A DNA stretch of 64,000 nt from an uncultured Pelagibacteraceae bacterium (lineage in GTDB: Bacteria; Pseudomonadota; Alphaproteobacteria; Pelagibacterales; Pelagibacteraceae), in contig CACENW010000001.1 in assembly GCA_902560805.1 (NCBI GenBank), forward strand, positions 62,001 through 126,000. The letters run 5' to 3'. Below are positions 18,302 through 26,469 of this stretch, in pieces. The notes under the pieces are model-generated. The model saw nothing but the letters and a program-made list of their open reading frames with translations, was not told the origin of the DNA and searched no databases. Numbering within the stretch: the stretch's first letter is position 1; each line of letters starts with the position of its first letter. A program made the position numbers and the translations under genes.

Positions 18302-19213
18302 ATGCTCTCAAACAATGAAATTGTCTGTCCAAATAAACTATTAGATATAGCTCATAGTAAAAAGGGGGTTAAGGTTGCAGTGGTAAATGCCGGTAAACCC
18401 CTACCCATGTTATCGGTTCAAGATGCTGTAAATGAAAATCTAATTGAACCAGTTTTTATTGGTCATGAGGTTGAAATACAAAAATGTGCTGAGGACATTG
18501 GTTGGGATATTTCAAAATACGAACTCATTCATGAGCCAGTTGAAAACAATACTGCCAAAATTGCAGCCAAACTTGCTAGTGAAGATAAAGTTAAAATAAT
18601 TGTTAAAGGACATATTCACACTGACGTCCTGATGAAAGAGGTTTTAAAACGAGAATACAACTTATTAGGCAAAACTAGATTAAGTCATATCTGGCATATG
18701 ACAATTGAAAAAGAAGATAAACCATTAATTATAACTGATGGCGCTTTAAATGTTTTGCCAAATGTTAAAACTAAAATGCATATTCTTAAAAATGTAATTA
18801 ATTTTTCAAATCGTATAGGAATTGAAAGACCAAAAGTTTCTGTATTATCTGCAACAGAAGAAGTTTTAGAAAGTGTGCCAAGTTCAATTGAAGCGGCTGA
18901 AATAACAAAACTTGCAAAAAAGGAAAATTTAAACGCAGATGTATTTGGACCTTTAGCATTTGATAACAGTATTTCTAAAAAATCTTCTGGTATTAAAGGC
19001 ATTAAAAATTTAGTTGCAGGAGAAGCTGACGTACTATTGGTTCCAAGCGTTGAAACAGGAAATGCTCTAGTTAAAATGATGATTTATTTTATGGGTGCAT
19101 GTGCTGCAGGAGTTGTGGTTGGAGGAAAGGTCCCAGTTGTAATAACTAGTAGATCTGATGAGGCACAAGCAAGACTAGCTTCTATAGCTGCGGCAGTAGT
19201 TGCTTTGGACTAA
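18302..19213 (+). CDS. phosphate acetyl/butyryltransferase family enzyme
   Basis: A 303-residue acyl-CoA:phosphate acyltransferase of the short Pta/Ptb type. Family-like segments are the IIVKGHIHTDVLMKEVL region (about 100-116), the ITDGALNVLP stretch (about 139-148), and a C-terminal VPSVETGNALVKMM followed by VVVGGKVPVVITSRSD. It would interconvert acetyl-phosphate and acetyl-CoA, and is needed where Xsc makes acetyl-phosphate from sulfoacetaldehyde. It is followed 62 bp later by a HisD/HpsN-like gene with a strong ribosome site. No ackA or xsc is present in the window, so this pairing with sulfonate metabolism is a plausible but unproven link. Confidence 0.85.
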   Translation: MLSNNEIVCPNKLLDIAHSKKGVKVAVVNAGKPLPMLSVQDAVNENLIEPVFIGHEVEIQKCAEDIGWDISKYELIHEPVENNTAKIAAKLASEDKVKIIVKGHIHTDVLMKEVLKREYNLLGKTRLSHIWHMTIEKEDKPLIITDGALNVLPNVKTKMHILKNVINFSNRIGIERPKVSVLSATEEVLESVPSSIEAAEITKLAKKENLNADVFGPLAFDNSISKKSSGIKGIKNLVAGEADVLLVPSVETGNALVKMMIYFMGACAAGVVVGGKVPVVITSRSDEAQARLASIAAAVVALD

Positions 19214-19275
19214 ATGATTAATTGAAATTTATAAGAAATTAACCTAAAAAAACTTTAAATTTTAAAAGGAGAGAA

Positions 19276-20562
19276 ATGGCAATTACATATTTAAAAAAAT
19301 CACCAAAAACATCATCAACTGACGACACAAAAACAAGAGAAATAGTAGAGAATATTCTAAAAGATATTGAGACTAGTAAAGAAGAAGGCTGTAAGGAGCT
19401 TTCGAAAAAATTTGATAAATATGAAGGTGATGTAATTGTTTCAAAAGAAAAAATTGAAGAAATAAAAAAAAATTTAGATCAAAAAACTAAAGATGATATT
19501 CAGTTCTCTCATGAAAGAGTTAGAAAGTTTGCTGAAGCACAATTAAAAAATTATGGTCAAGACTTTGAAGTTGAATTATCTGACGGTTTATTTGCTGGAC
19601 AAAAACTTATTCCTGTAAACACAGCAGGTTGTTATGTGCCTGCTGGAAGATACGCTCATATAGCTTCAGCCGTAATGAGTGTAACAACAGCAAAAGTAGC
19701 TGGTGTTAAAAATATTATAGTTTGTAGTTCTCCTAAACCTGGAGTTGGAGTACATCCATCAATTGTTTATACAGCTGACTTATGCGGAGCTGATGTAATA
19801 ATGAATTTAGGTGGTGTACAAGCTATTGCAGCAATGACAAACGGATTATTTGGTAATGCACCTGCAGATATTTTGGTTGGGCCTGGAAACCAATTTGTTG
19901 CGGAAGCAAAAAGAATTTTATTTGGAAAAGTTGGTATAGATTTATTTGCAGGACCTACAGAAATTGCAGTAATTGCTGATGAGACTGCTGATCCTGAGAT
20001 GGTAGCATATGACTTAGTTGGACAAGCTGAGCATGGGTACAATTCTCCTGCTTGGTTGTTTACTAAAAGTAAAAAAGTTGCAGATTATGTAATGGAAAGA
20101 GTTCCAGAATTAATTGCAGATTTACCAGATCTTCCAAGAGAAAATTCAGGTGCTGCATGGAGAGATTATGGTGAAGTAATTCTTTGTGACACTGATGAAG
20201 AGATCGCTAAAGTTAGTGATGAATACGCTCCAGAACATTTAGAAGTCCAAACTAAAAATTTACAATGGTACCACGATAGATTAAAAAATTATGGATCTTT
20301 ATTCATTGGTGAAGAAACAACTGTTGCTTATGGAGATAAATGTTCAGGTACAAATCACATTTTACCAACAAAAGGTGCAGGTAGATACACAGGGGGTTTA
20401 TTTGTTGGTAAATTTATTAAAACATTAAGTTTCCAAAGAATGAGTAAGGCTGCAACAAAAGAAGTTGGTGCTGCTTGTGCAAGAATTTCTAGATACGAAG
20501 GAATGGAAGCACATGCTAGAACAGGTGATGTAAGATTAAGAAAATACGGTTTTCAAAACTAA
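19276..20562 (+). CDS. HisD-family dehydrogenase, probable sulfopropanediol 3-dehydrogenase (HpsN-like)
   Basis: Zinc- and NAD-dependent four-electron alcohol dehydrogenase of 428 residues. The HisD metal and base residues are all present: Gln250, His253, Glu320, His321, Asp354, His361, Glu408 and His413. Two features point away from histidine biosynthesis. The segment after CYVP reads AGRYAHIASAVMS where HisD proteins usually have a GG-APLPS type sequence, and the active-site loop is GPTEI instead of GPSE. Both match what I recall of HpsN, which oxidises 2,3-dihydroxypropane-1-sulfonate to sulfolactate. Context (pta upstream, rhodanese downstream, no other his genes) agrees. The ribosome site AAGGAGAG is strong. 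Confidence 0.72.
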   Translation: MAITYLKKSPKTSSTDDTKTREIVENILKDIETSKEEGCKELSKKFDKYEGDVIVSKEKIEEIKKNLDQKTKDDIQFSHERVRKFAEAQLKNYGQDFEVELSDGLFAGQKLIPVNTAGCYVPAGRYAHIASAVMSVTTAKVAGVKNIIVCSSPKPGVGVHPSIVYTADLCGADVIMNLGGVQAIAAMTNGLFGNAPADILVGPGNQFVAEAKRILFGKVGIDLFAGPTEIAVIADETADPEMVAYDLVGQAEHGYNSPAWLFTKSKKVADYVMERVPELIADLPDLPRENSGAAWRDYGEVILCDTDEEIAKVSDEYAPEHLEVQTKNLQWYHDRLKNYGSLFIGEETTVAYGDKCSGTNHILPTKGAGRYTGGLFVGKFIKTLSFQRMSKAATKEVGAACARISRYEGMEAHARTGDVRLRKYGFQN

Positions 20563-20579
20563 TAATTTAGGGATTTTAA

Positions 20580-20945
20580 ATGAAAAAATTTGATGAACTT
20601 ATGAGTGTAGGAAGTGAAATTGAAAACATTTCTGCTGAAGATGCAAAGAAAAAATTAAATGATCCTAATGTTCAATTTATTGATGTAAGAGATAAAGAAA
20701 GTTTTTCTAAAGGTACAATAGGAAATGCCATTCACATGGACAGAGGATTGCTTGAATTTTATTTAGCAGAGGGAAGTCCCTTAGAAAATGATATTTTTAA
20801 AAATAATCCAGATAAAGAGTTTGTAGTTTTTTGTGGTTTAGGTGGACAAGGAACTCTTGCCACAAAAACAATGAAAGACATGGGTGTCAAAAATGTTAAA
20901 AACATTACTGGCGGAATGTCTGAGTGGGATAAGTTAAAAGACTAG
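20580..20945 (+). CDS. single-domain rhodanese-like sulfurtransferase
   Basis: A 121-residue rhodanese domain with FIDVRDKESFSKGTIGNA at about 33-50 and the active-site Cys85 in the loop CGLGGQG, followed by ITGGMSEW near the C-terminus. The usual Arg at the end of the active loop is replaced by Gly/Gln, so substrate or activity may differ from thiosulfate sulfurtransferase. It starts 17 bases after the HpsN-like gene and is likely co-transcribed. A role in sulfane sulfur transfer is inferred from the fold. Its TAG stop interlocks with the stop of the convergent gene. Confidence 0.85.
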   Translation: MKKFDELMSVGSEIENISAEDAKKKLNDPNVQFIDVRDKESFSKGTIGNAIHMDRGLLEFYLAEGSPLENDIFKNNPDKEFVVFCGLGGQGTLATKTMKDMGVKNVKNITGGMSEWDKLKD

Positions 20946-22027
20946 TCCTTTATTAAATCTAAAACATCAATACCTATTTGCTTAAGTATATGTATTAAGT
21001 CTATAGGCACCCAGTTTTCTCTAATTTTACCTTCATGGTGATGGTAAAAATCCATTACTCTCATAGTTACTTTTTGATTATCAGATTTGTAACCTAGCCA
21101 ATCATCTGATCCGTAAACTGCTTGTATGCTATGCCAGCCAGCAGTCATTGAAAAATTTCCATCTCCAAGTTCACAGTAATGTCCTAGTTTCCAATAATTT
21201 CTTTCTTTAAAAGTTTTTCTAAATGGTAACTGATGGTTATCGACAAATCCCTCTAAGTTTCTTCCAGTACCTATTCCACTTGGCCCATACCATATCATTT
21301 TATCATGCCAAAATTCACTTTGTGGATGATTAATTAATTTTTCTTTTAATTCTTTATCTGAATTAGTTTCTAATTCTGGCTTTATGTTCAAGCTTCTTTG
21401 CATCGTTAAAGATTGGTCTAAACTTGCTTCAGAAACTTTCATATCTTTTTCAAAATAATCTACACCATCGGTATTAATTGGGTTTAGCCAATTTCCCTCT
21501 GAACCTCTTGAAGGTTTGATTGGATTTTTACCTGTTTGAAATATCAAATCTAATAGATCGATTAAGATATAACTTTCTACTATTTTATCATTTTTCAATT
21601 CATGAACTTCACAACATTTAAGATTTACCATTTTATTAATTGGCTTTATCCCAAAAATAGGTTTTTTGAACGTGCCTGAAAGCATAGATACTGATCCAAC
21701 TTGAACTTTATCTCTAAATGTACCTCCAATGACTATCTGTTCTCTTCTCTCAATGTCTGGGAAAGCTTCAAATAGAGGTAGCCAAAATTTTTCTTTAAAT
21801 GTATTTGCACCCTCAAATTCATTAACAGGGTGAAAACAATTAACTTTTACATCTTTATCAAAATAATTTTCTATATTTTGATCTAATTTGGATATTCCAC
21901 CTTCTATGATTGTTTTTAAGTAGCCTCTTACTTTTGTTTTATTATTGAAATTTTCTTCAGGTGTAATTTCTAATTTTTTTACACCATGTTGTTCTTTTAA
22001 ACCTGTATCAAATTGTTGTATTGGCAT
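20942..22027 (-). CDS. double NTF2/SnoaL-like domain protein
   Basis: A 361-residue soluble protein made of two SnoaL/polyketide-cyclase-like alpha+beta cone domains (about 30-170 and 225-355). Supporting segments are the FHPVNEFEGANTFKEKFWLPLFEAFPDI stretch in the first and YGPSGIGTGRNLEGF with a following NYWKLGHYCELGDGNFS in the second. Many family members act as cyclases, isomerases or binding proteins. It is divergent from a bicupin and a second SnoaL-like gene, so the set likely acts on one compound. The substrate is unknown, and no catalytic triad can be named with confidence. Confidence 0.75.
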   Translation of the reverse strand: MPIQQFDTGLKEQHGVKKLEITPEENFNNKTKVRGYLKTIIEGGISKLDQNIENYFDKDVKVNCFHPVNEFEGANTFKEKFWLPLFEAFPDIERREQIVIGGTFRDKVQVGSVSMLSGTFKKPIFGIKPINKMVNLKCCEVHELKNDKIVESYILIDLLDLIFQTGKNPIKPSRGSEGNWLNPINTDGVDYFEKDMKVSEASLDQSLTMQRSLNIKPELETNSDKELKEKLINHPQSEFWHDKMIWYGPSGIGTGRNLEGFVDNHQLPFRKTFKERNYWKLGHYCELGDGNFSMTAGWHSIQAVYGSDDWLGYKSDNQKVTMRVMDFYHHHEGKIRENWVPIDLIHILKQIGIDVLDLIKD

Positions 22028-22076
22028 TTATAATAATTTAAGTAGGGTTAATATCATAATTCAATTAGAATAACAT

Positions 22077-23021
22077 ATGGAAAATAGGTTAGCAAAATTT
22101 AATGAGTTGGTTCCAAGCACCCTGCCCTTTGTGGAAGGAAAACTTGAAGGTCACAAAGAAAGAAAAAATTATTCTATAGTTGGACCTGGTGTAGCTGAAG
22201 ATAGCAAACAATTTATAAAAATTGCTATGCCTCATAGTTTTAATTTAGGTGCTGTGTCAGCATTACCCAAAAATGGATCGGGTTTACATAGTCACACAAC
22301 TGCAGAAGTATTTTTAATTTATTCTGGTAGATGGAGGTTTTATTGGGGAGCGGAAGGAAAAGATGAAACAATCTTGAATGCTGGCGACATAATTTCAATG
22401 CCAACTAACATGTTTAGAGCATTTGAAAACGCAGGAGATGAAGAAGGATTAATTTTTGTTGTATTAGGAGGGGATGATCCTGGAATAATAACTTGGGTAC
22501 CAAGTGTTTTAGAAAAAGCAAAAAAAACTGGTATGGCGCTTTTAAATGATAACTCGTTAATTGATTTATCTATTAATAAAATTCCAGAGGGAAAAACAAT
22601 TCTTAAGCCTATTTCTCAAGAAGAAATTAAAAAATTTGATAACTATAAACTAAATCAACTAGAAAAATTTATATGTAAAAATAGTGAAAATTCAAAATAT
22701 GAAAATAAATTAAATGAAAATATTTATTTAATTCAAATTATTGGAAATAAATTTGAAAAAAAAGAATTCTCTCCAGTAATAAAACAAGATACCGGATTTA
22801 ATCTTTCGATTTTAAAATCCAGTAAAGGTCATATAACTAATTTAAAATTTGAAAAACCTACAATAATGTTTTCAAGGACTGGAAAATGGGAAATTATGAT
22901 TGATGATTTTCAATGTATTTTAAATCCTAAAGATACAATTTCTATTCCAATTAATTCAAATGTTAATATTAAAATTGATGAAAATGAGTATTGTTACTTG
23001 AATTGTGTAACACAAATCTAA
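22077..23021 (+). CDS. bicupin protein
   Basis: A 314-residue cupin-type protein. The first barrel has a metal-binding pattern GLHSHTTAEVFLIYSGRW with His71, His73 and Glu77, and a second part GDIISMPTNMFRAF near 122-135. The C-terminal third (about 215-310) has a degenerate barrel ending in GKWEIMIDDF and NPKDTISIPIN without the His pair. Bicupins are often dioxygenases or isomerases; here no subfamily is recognised. The stop overlaps the start of the next gene (TAATG at 23019-23023), so these two are translationally coupled. Confidence 0.78.
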   Translation: MENRLAKFNELVPSTLPFVEGKLEGHKERKNYSIVGPGVAEDSKQFIKIAMPHSFNLGAVSALPKNGSGLHSHTTAEVFLIYSGRWRFYWGAEGKDETILNAGDIISMPTNMFRAFENAGDEEGLIFVVLGGDDPGIITWVPSVLEKAKKTGMALLNDNSLIDLSINKIPEGKTILKPISQEEIKKFDNYKLNQLEKFICKNSENSKYENKLNENIYLIQIIGNKFEKKEFSPVIKQDTGFNLSILKSSKGHITNLKFEKPTIMFSRTGKWEIMIDDFQCILNPKDTISIPINSNVNIKIDENEYCYLNCVTQI

Positions 23022-23983
23022 TGAAGGGTTTTGATCCAAAATATAAAAACTTTCCTGATTACATACTAAAAATAACTAAACAAATTTGGGAAAATAAAGA
23101 TGTTGAGTCTATTGGTCAGTTTTATAGTGATAACATTCCAGTTAGATCACCGTTTGGTGTCACATATGGAAATAAACCTGTAATTGATGCTACCTATGCA
23201 ACATTAAAAGAATTTCCTAACAGACAATTGCTTGGTGAAGATGTGATTTGGAATGGAAATGATGATGTCGGTTATCATTCGTCTCATAGAATTTTAAGCA
23301 AAGGAACACATCTTGGTGATGGTTCTTATGGCAAACCAACTGGTAAAGATATTTATTATAGAGTAATTGCTGATTGTGCATGCAAAAATAATCAAGTCTA
23401 TGATGAATGGATTGTTCGTGATCAAGGTGCGATGGTAAGACAAATAGGATTTACACCAAAAGATTTTGCTCAAATGCTTATAGATAAAGAAGGTGGTTTT
23501 GAAAAAGCAAAACAATTATTTAATTCAAATTCTGAGATGAATTCAGATTACAAACAAGGCATTGTTCCTGATGATTCTGCTGGAGGTAAATACTCCAAAA
23601 TATTGACAAATATCTTCAAGGATAATTATGATTTTTCAGATTATGCAAGAGCTGCAACTATTTATTGGCCTGGAAATAAAATTGGACATGGAAGAGAAGA
23701 TATAATCAAATTTTGGAATGCTTTAAAGAATACTTTGAGCGATATAAATTTTTCTATAGAGCACATTGGTTATTTGGAAGAACCAGATAAAAATCCTAAA
23801 GCGTCAATAAGATGGTTTCTGGAAGGTAATCATTCTAAAGACACTGAAGAATTTGGAAAAAATTCAAATAAAAATATTTTTATAATGGGTATAAACCATG
23901 CAGAAATAATTCATGGAAATGTTATAAGAGAATGGGTTTTGTATGATGAGGTTGCAATTTGGAAACAAATTTTAATGAAATAA
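23021..23983 (+). CDS. double NTF2/SnoaL-like domain protein (second copy)
   Basis: A 320-residue relative of the gene at 20942-22027, starting at ATG 23021 that overlaps the bicupin stop by one base; longer upstream starts fall inside the bicupin. It has two cone domains (about 10-150 and 190-318) with segments PVRSPFGVTYGNKPVID and YWPGNKIGHGREDIIKFW, and DEWIVRDQG near residue 130. It is likely a partner enzyme of the bicupin. The next gene, MetE-like, begins three bases after its stop. Function unassigned. Confidence 0.75.
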   Translation: MKGFDPKYKNFPDYILKITKQIWENKDVESIGQFYSDNIPVRSPFGVTYGNKPVIDATYATLKEFPNRQLLGEDVIWNGNDDVGYHSSHRILSKGTHLGDGSYGKPTGKDIYYRVIADCACKNNQVYDEWIVRDQGAMVRQIGFTPKDFAQMLIDKEGGFEKAKQLFNSNSEMNSDYKQGIVPDDSAGGKYSKILTNIFKDNYDFSDYARAATIYWPGNKIGHGREDIIKFWNALKNTLSDINFSIEHIGYLEEPDKNPKASIRWFLEGNHSKDTEEFGKNSNKNIFIMGINHAEIIHGNVIREWVLYDEVAIWKQILMK

Positions 23984-23986
23984 ATT

Positions 23987-25114
23987 ATGAGTAAAATTAA
24001 AACAACACATGTAGGAAGTTTACCAAGATCAAATGAATTATCCGATCTCTTATTCAAGAAAGATCAAAAAGAAAAAATAGATTTAAATCAATTTGATGAG
24101 ATTGTTCAAAGAGATGTAGATAATATTGTTAAAAAGCAAATAGAGGTTGGAATTGACTATATTAGTGACGGTGAAATGTCTAAGATTAGCTATGCAACTT
24201 ATGTTAAAGATAGACTTGATGGCTTTTCAGGAGAGAGTGAAAGAAAAGCGCCAAAAGATTTAGATGACTTTCCATCTTTTAAAGAAAGAATTGCAAGAAC
24301 AGGTGGTACTCCTACTTACACAAGACCTTGTTGTACAAGTGAATTAAAAATTAAAGACAAAACCTCTTTAACAAAAGATATTAATAATTTTAAGCAATCA
24401 TTAGAAAAAAATAATCACAAAGACGCTTTTATGAATGCTGCTTCTCCAGGAGTTATTTCGGCTTTCTTGCCAAATAAATTTTATAAAAATGATGATGAAT
24501 ATTTAGAAAATTTATCTAAGCTGATGAAAGATGAATATGAAGAGATTACATTAAATGGATTAAAACTTCAGTTAGATTGTCCAGATTTAGCATTAGCGAG
24601 ACACATGACTTTTAAAGATTTATCTGAAGAAGAATTTTTAATTAGAGCAGAAAAACAAATAGAATGTTTAAATAATGCAATTAGTAATATTGATAGCTCC
24701 AAAATAAGAATGCACATATGCTGGGGTAATTATGAAGGACCCCATTTACACGACATTGGAATAGAAAAAATTATGCCAATAGCTTTAAAAGCTAATGTAC
24801 AAACCTACTTAATTGAGTCGTCAAATCCAAGACATTCTCATGAGTGGCAAATTTTTGAAAAATTAAAAATTCCAAAAGATAAAATAATTGCTCCTGGAGT
24901 CATTGACTCAACTACAAACTTTGTCGAACATCCCGAGGTTGTAAAAAATAGAATTGTAACTTACTCAAAAGTAATTGAAAAAGATCAGCTAATTGCTGGA
25001 ACAGATTGTGGCTTTAGCACCTTTGCTGGCTTTGGAAATGTTGATGAAAATATAGTTTATAAGAAACTAGAGTCTTTGGTGCATGGTGCAGAACTTGCGT
25101 CAAAAGTGATTTAA
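23987..25114 (+). CDS. MetE-like zinc methyl/alkyl-transferase, catalytic domain only
   Basis: A 375-residue protein with the fold of the C-terminal catalytic domain of cobalamin-independent methionine synthase. It has HVGSLPRS at 8-15, the zinc-binding His243 and Cys245 in RMHICWGN, Glu277 and the third ligand Cys341 in AGTDCGF. True MetE is about 750 residues with two barrels, so a normal methionine synthase is not expected. Single-domain relatives include epoxyalkane:coenzyme M transferase and methyltransferases acting on small thiols. It is last in a SnoaL-bicupin set, then a sugar-type ABC importer begins 85 bp later, which suggests alkyl transfer from a taken-up compound to a thiol. Reaction unknown. 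Confidence 0.82.
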   Translation: MSKIKTTHVGSLPRSNELSDLLFKKDQKEKIDLNQFDEIVQRDVDNIVKKQIEVGIDYISDGEMSKISYATYVKDRLDGFSGESERKAPKDLDDFPSFKERIARTGGTPTYTRPCCTSELKIKDKTSLTKDINNFKQSLEKNNHKDAFMNAASPGVISAFLPNKFYKNDDEYLENLSKLMKDEYEEITLNGLKLQLDCPDLALARHMTFKDLSEEEFLIRAEKQIECLNNAISNIDSSKIRMHICWGNYEGPHLHDIGIEKIMPIALKANVQTYLIESSNPRHSHEWQIFEKLKIPKDKIIAPGVIDSTTNFVEHPEVVKNRIVTYSKVIEKDQLIAGTDCGFSTFAGFGNVDENIVYKKLESLVHGAELASKVI

Positions 25115-25199
25115 TTTCCTCTTTAATTTAAACTTCGTAATAGATATAGTTTTTGAACTTAAAATATAATTTAACAATTAATATAAAGAGAGAAAACAT

Positions 25200-26420
25200 A
25201 TGAGAAAAATACTAGTTACTTTATTGTTTTTACTTTTTGGAACTTCTGCTTATGCAGATTGTAACATTAAAAGTGGTTCAATAAATATTTTGGCTAATGA
25301 TTTTCCTGCATTAAGAACTTTCGTTGAAACTTCTAAACAATGTAAAGGAAGCGCAGATTTTAAAGTGACTCATTCATCAGAGCACAATAAAATCGCAGTG
25401 CCAGCTCTTACTGCAAATCCATCTGAATTTTCAGCTAGAATTGCAGCAAACAGTTCAATCGTTCCTTTAATGAACCAAGATTTAATAAGACCTTTAGATG
25501 ATCTTGTTAAAAAATATGGAAAAGGAATTCAAGACTCTCAATTGATCACAATTGATGGAAAAGTAATGGCTGTAGCATTTATGGCTAACACTCAACACTT
25601 ATACTACAGAGAAGATGTTTTAAAAGATCTTGGTATAGATGTTCCAAAAACATATGAAGAGGTAGTTGCTGCTTCTGAAAAAATTAGAGCTTCAGGAAAA
25701 ATGCAATATCCGTATGCCGCTGCTTACAAAGCTGGTTGGAACTTAGCAGAAGAGTTTGTTAACATGTATATTGGTCATGGTGGTGAATTCTTTAAGTCTG
25801 GAAGTGCAGAACCAAATGTAAATAATGCAAAAGGTGTTGCTACTTTAAACATGCTTAAAAAATTATCTGAATTAAGTAACCCAGATTATTTAACACATGA
25901 CAGTGAAGCTATTAAAGTTGAGTGGGAATCTGGAAATGTTGCTTTAATGACATTGTGGGCTTCTAGATCAGGTACACTTTTAGATGATGAAGGTGATCCT
26001 AATATTACTAAAGCTACAAAACTAACTGGACCAGCTACAGTTGGAGGTGGAAATATCCCTGCCGCAACTTTATGGTGGGATGGTTTCACACTTGCAAAAA
26101 ACAGATCTGACGCTGACGCAGAAGCTACATTTAGAGCTTTAGCTCACGCTGCATCAAATAAGAAAATGGTTGCTGACGCTGCTGACCAAGCTGTTTGGTT
26201 GGTAGAAGGATTTGTTCCAGGACCAAAATCTATTGGCGTAATTGAGGCCGTAAAAATGGGCGCAAAACCATATCCAATGTTACCGCAAATGGGTTTAATG
26301 CATGGTGCATTAGGAAGTGAGATTGTTGAGTTTTTACAAGGTAAAGAATCAGCTGAACAAGCATTGAAAGATGTTGAGGCTGCTTACACTAGTAAAGCTA
26401 AAGAACAAGGCTTTCTATAA
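25200..26420 (+). CDS. ABC transporter extracellular solute-binding protein, family 1 (sugar type)
   Basis: Periplasmic receptor of 406 residues with a signal peptide cleaved after AYA near residue 19. The mature protein has the LYYREDVLKDLGI and KTYEEV segments at about 138-160, the GHGGEFF stretch, and WEWWDG-like WWDGFTL near residue 297, as in MalE/UgpB-type receptors. The Trp-rich cleft suggests a carbohydrate or polyol ligand. It begins an operon with two permease genes and a HAD-like gene. A perfect 12-bp hairpin follows. The ligand is not decided by the sequence. Confidence 0.9.
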   Translation: MRKILVTLLFLLFGTSAYADCNIKSGSINILANDFPALRTFVETSKQCKGSADFKVTHSSEHNKIAVPALTANPSEFSARIAANSSIVPLMNQDLIRPLDDLVKKYGKGIQDSQLITIDGKVMAVAFMANTQHLYYREDVLKDLGIDVPKTYEEVVAASEKIRASGKMQYPYAAAYKAGWNLAEEFVNMYIGHGGEFFKSGSAEPNVNNAKGVATLNMLKKLSELSNPDYLTHDSEAIKVEWESGNVALMTLWASRSGTLLDDEGDPNITKATKLTGPATVGGGNIPAATLWWDGFTLAKNRSDADAEATFRALAHAASNKKMVADAADQAVWLVEGFVPGPKSIGVIEAVKMGAKPYPMLPQMGLMHGALGSEIVEFLQGKESAEQALKDVEAAYTSKAKEQGFL

Positions 26421-26430
26421 AATCTAATAT

Positions 26431-26457
26431 TTAAGTGGGGACTTGGTCCCCACTTAA
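26431..26457 (+). terminator. perfect 12-bp hairpin after the sugar-type receptor gene
   Basis: Arms TTAAGTGGGGAC (26431-26442) and GTCCCCACTTAA (26446-26457) match over all 12 positions around a TTG loop. It is GC-richer than its surroundings and stands 13 bp before the first permease ATG. The tail after it is A-rich, not T-rich, so it more likely stabilises the receptor mRNA or hinders read-through than ends transcription fully. Confidence 0.78.
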
Positions 26458-26469
26458 CAAAAAATTTCA

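Noticed and set aside
19276-20562. Histidinol dehydrogenase (hisD) of histidine biosynthesis
   Set aside because: Metal residues agree, but the GRYAH and GPTEI sequences and the pta/rhodanese context fit HpsN better. The choice is still open until a phylogeny is done.
26431-26457. Hairpin as a plain operon-ending terminator
   Set aside because: The permease genes follow 13 bp later in the same direction with no new promoter visible, and there is no T-run. It fits an internal stabiliser or attenuator better.
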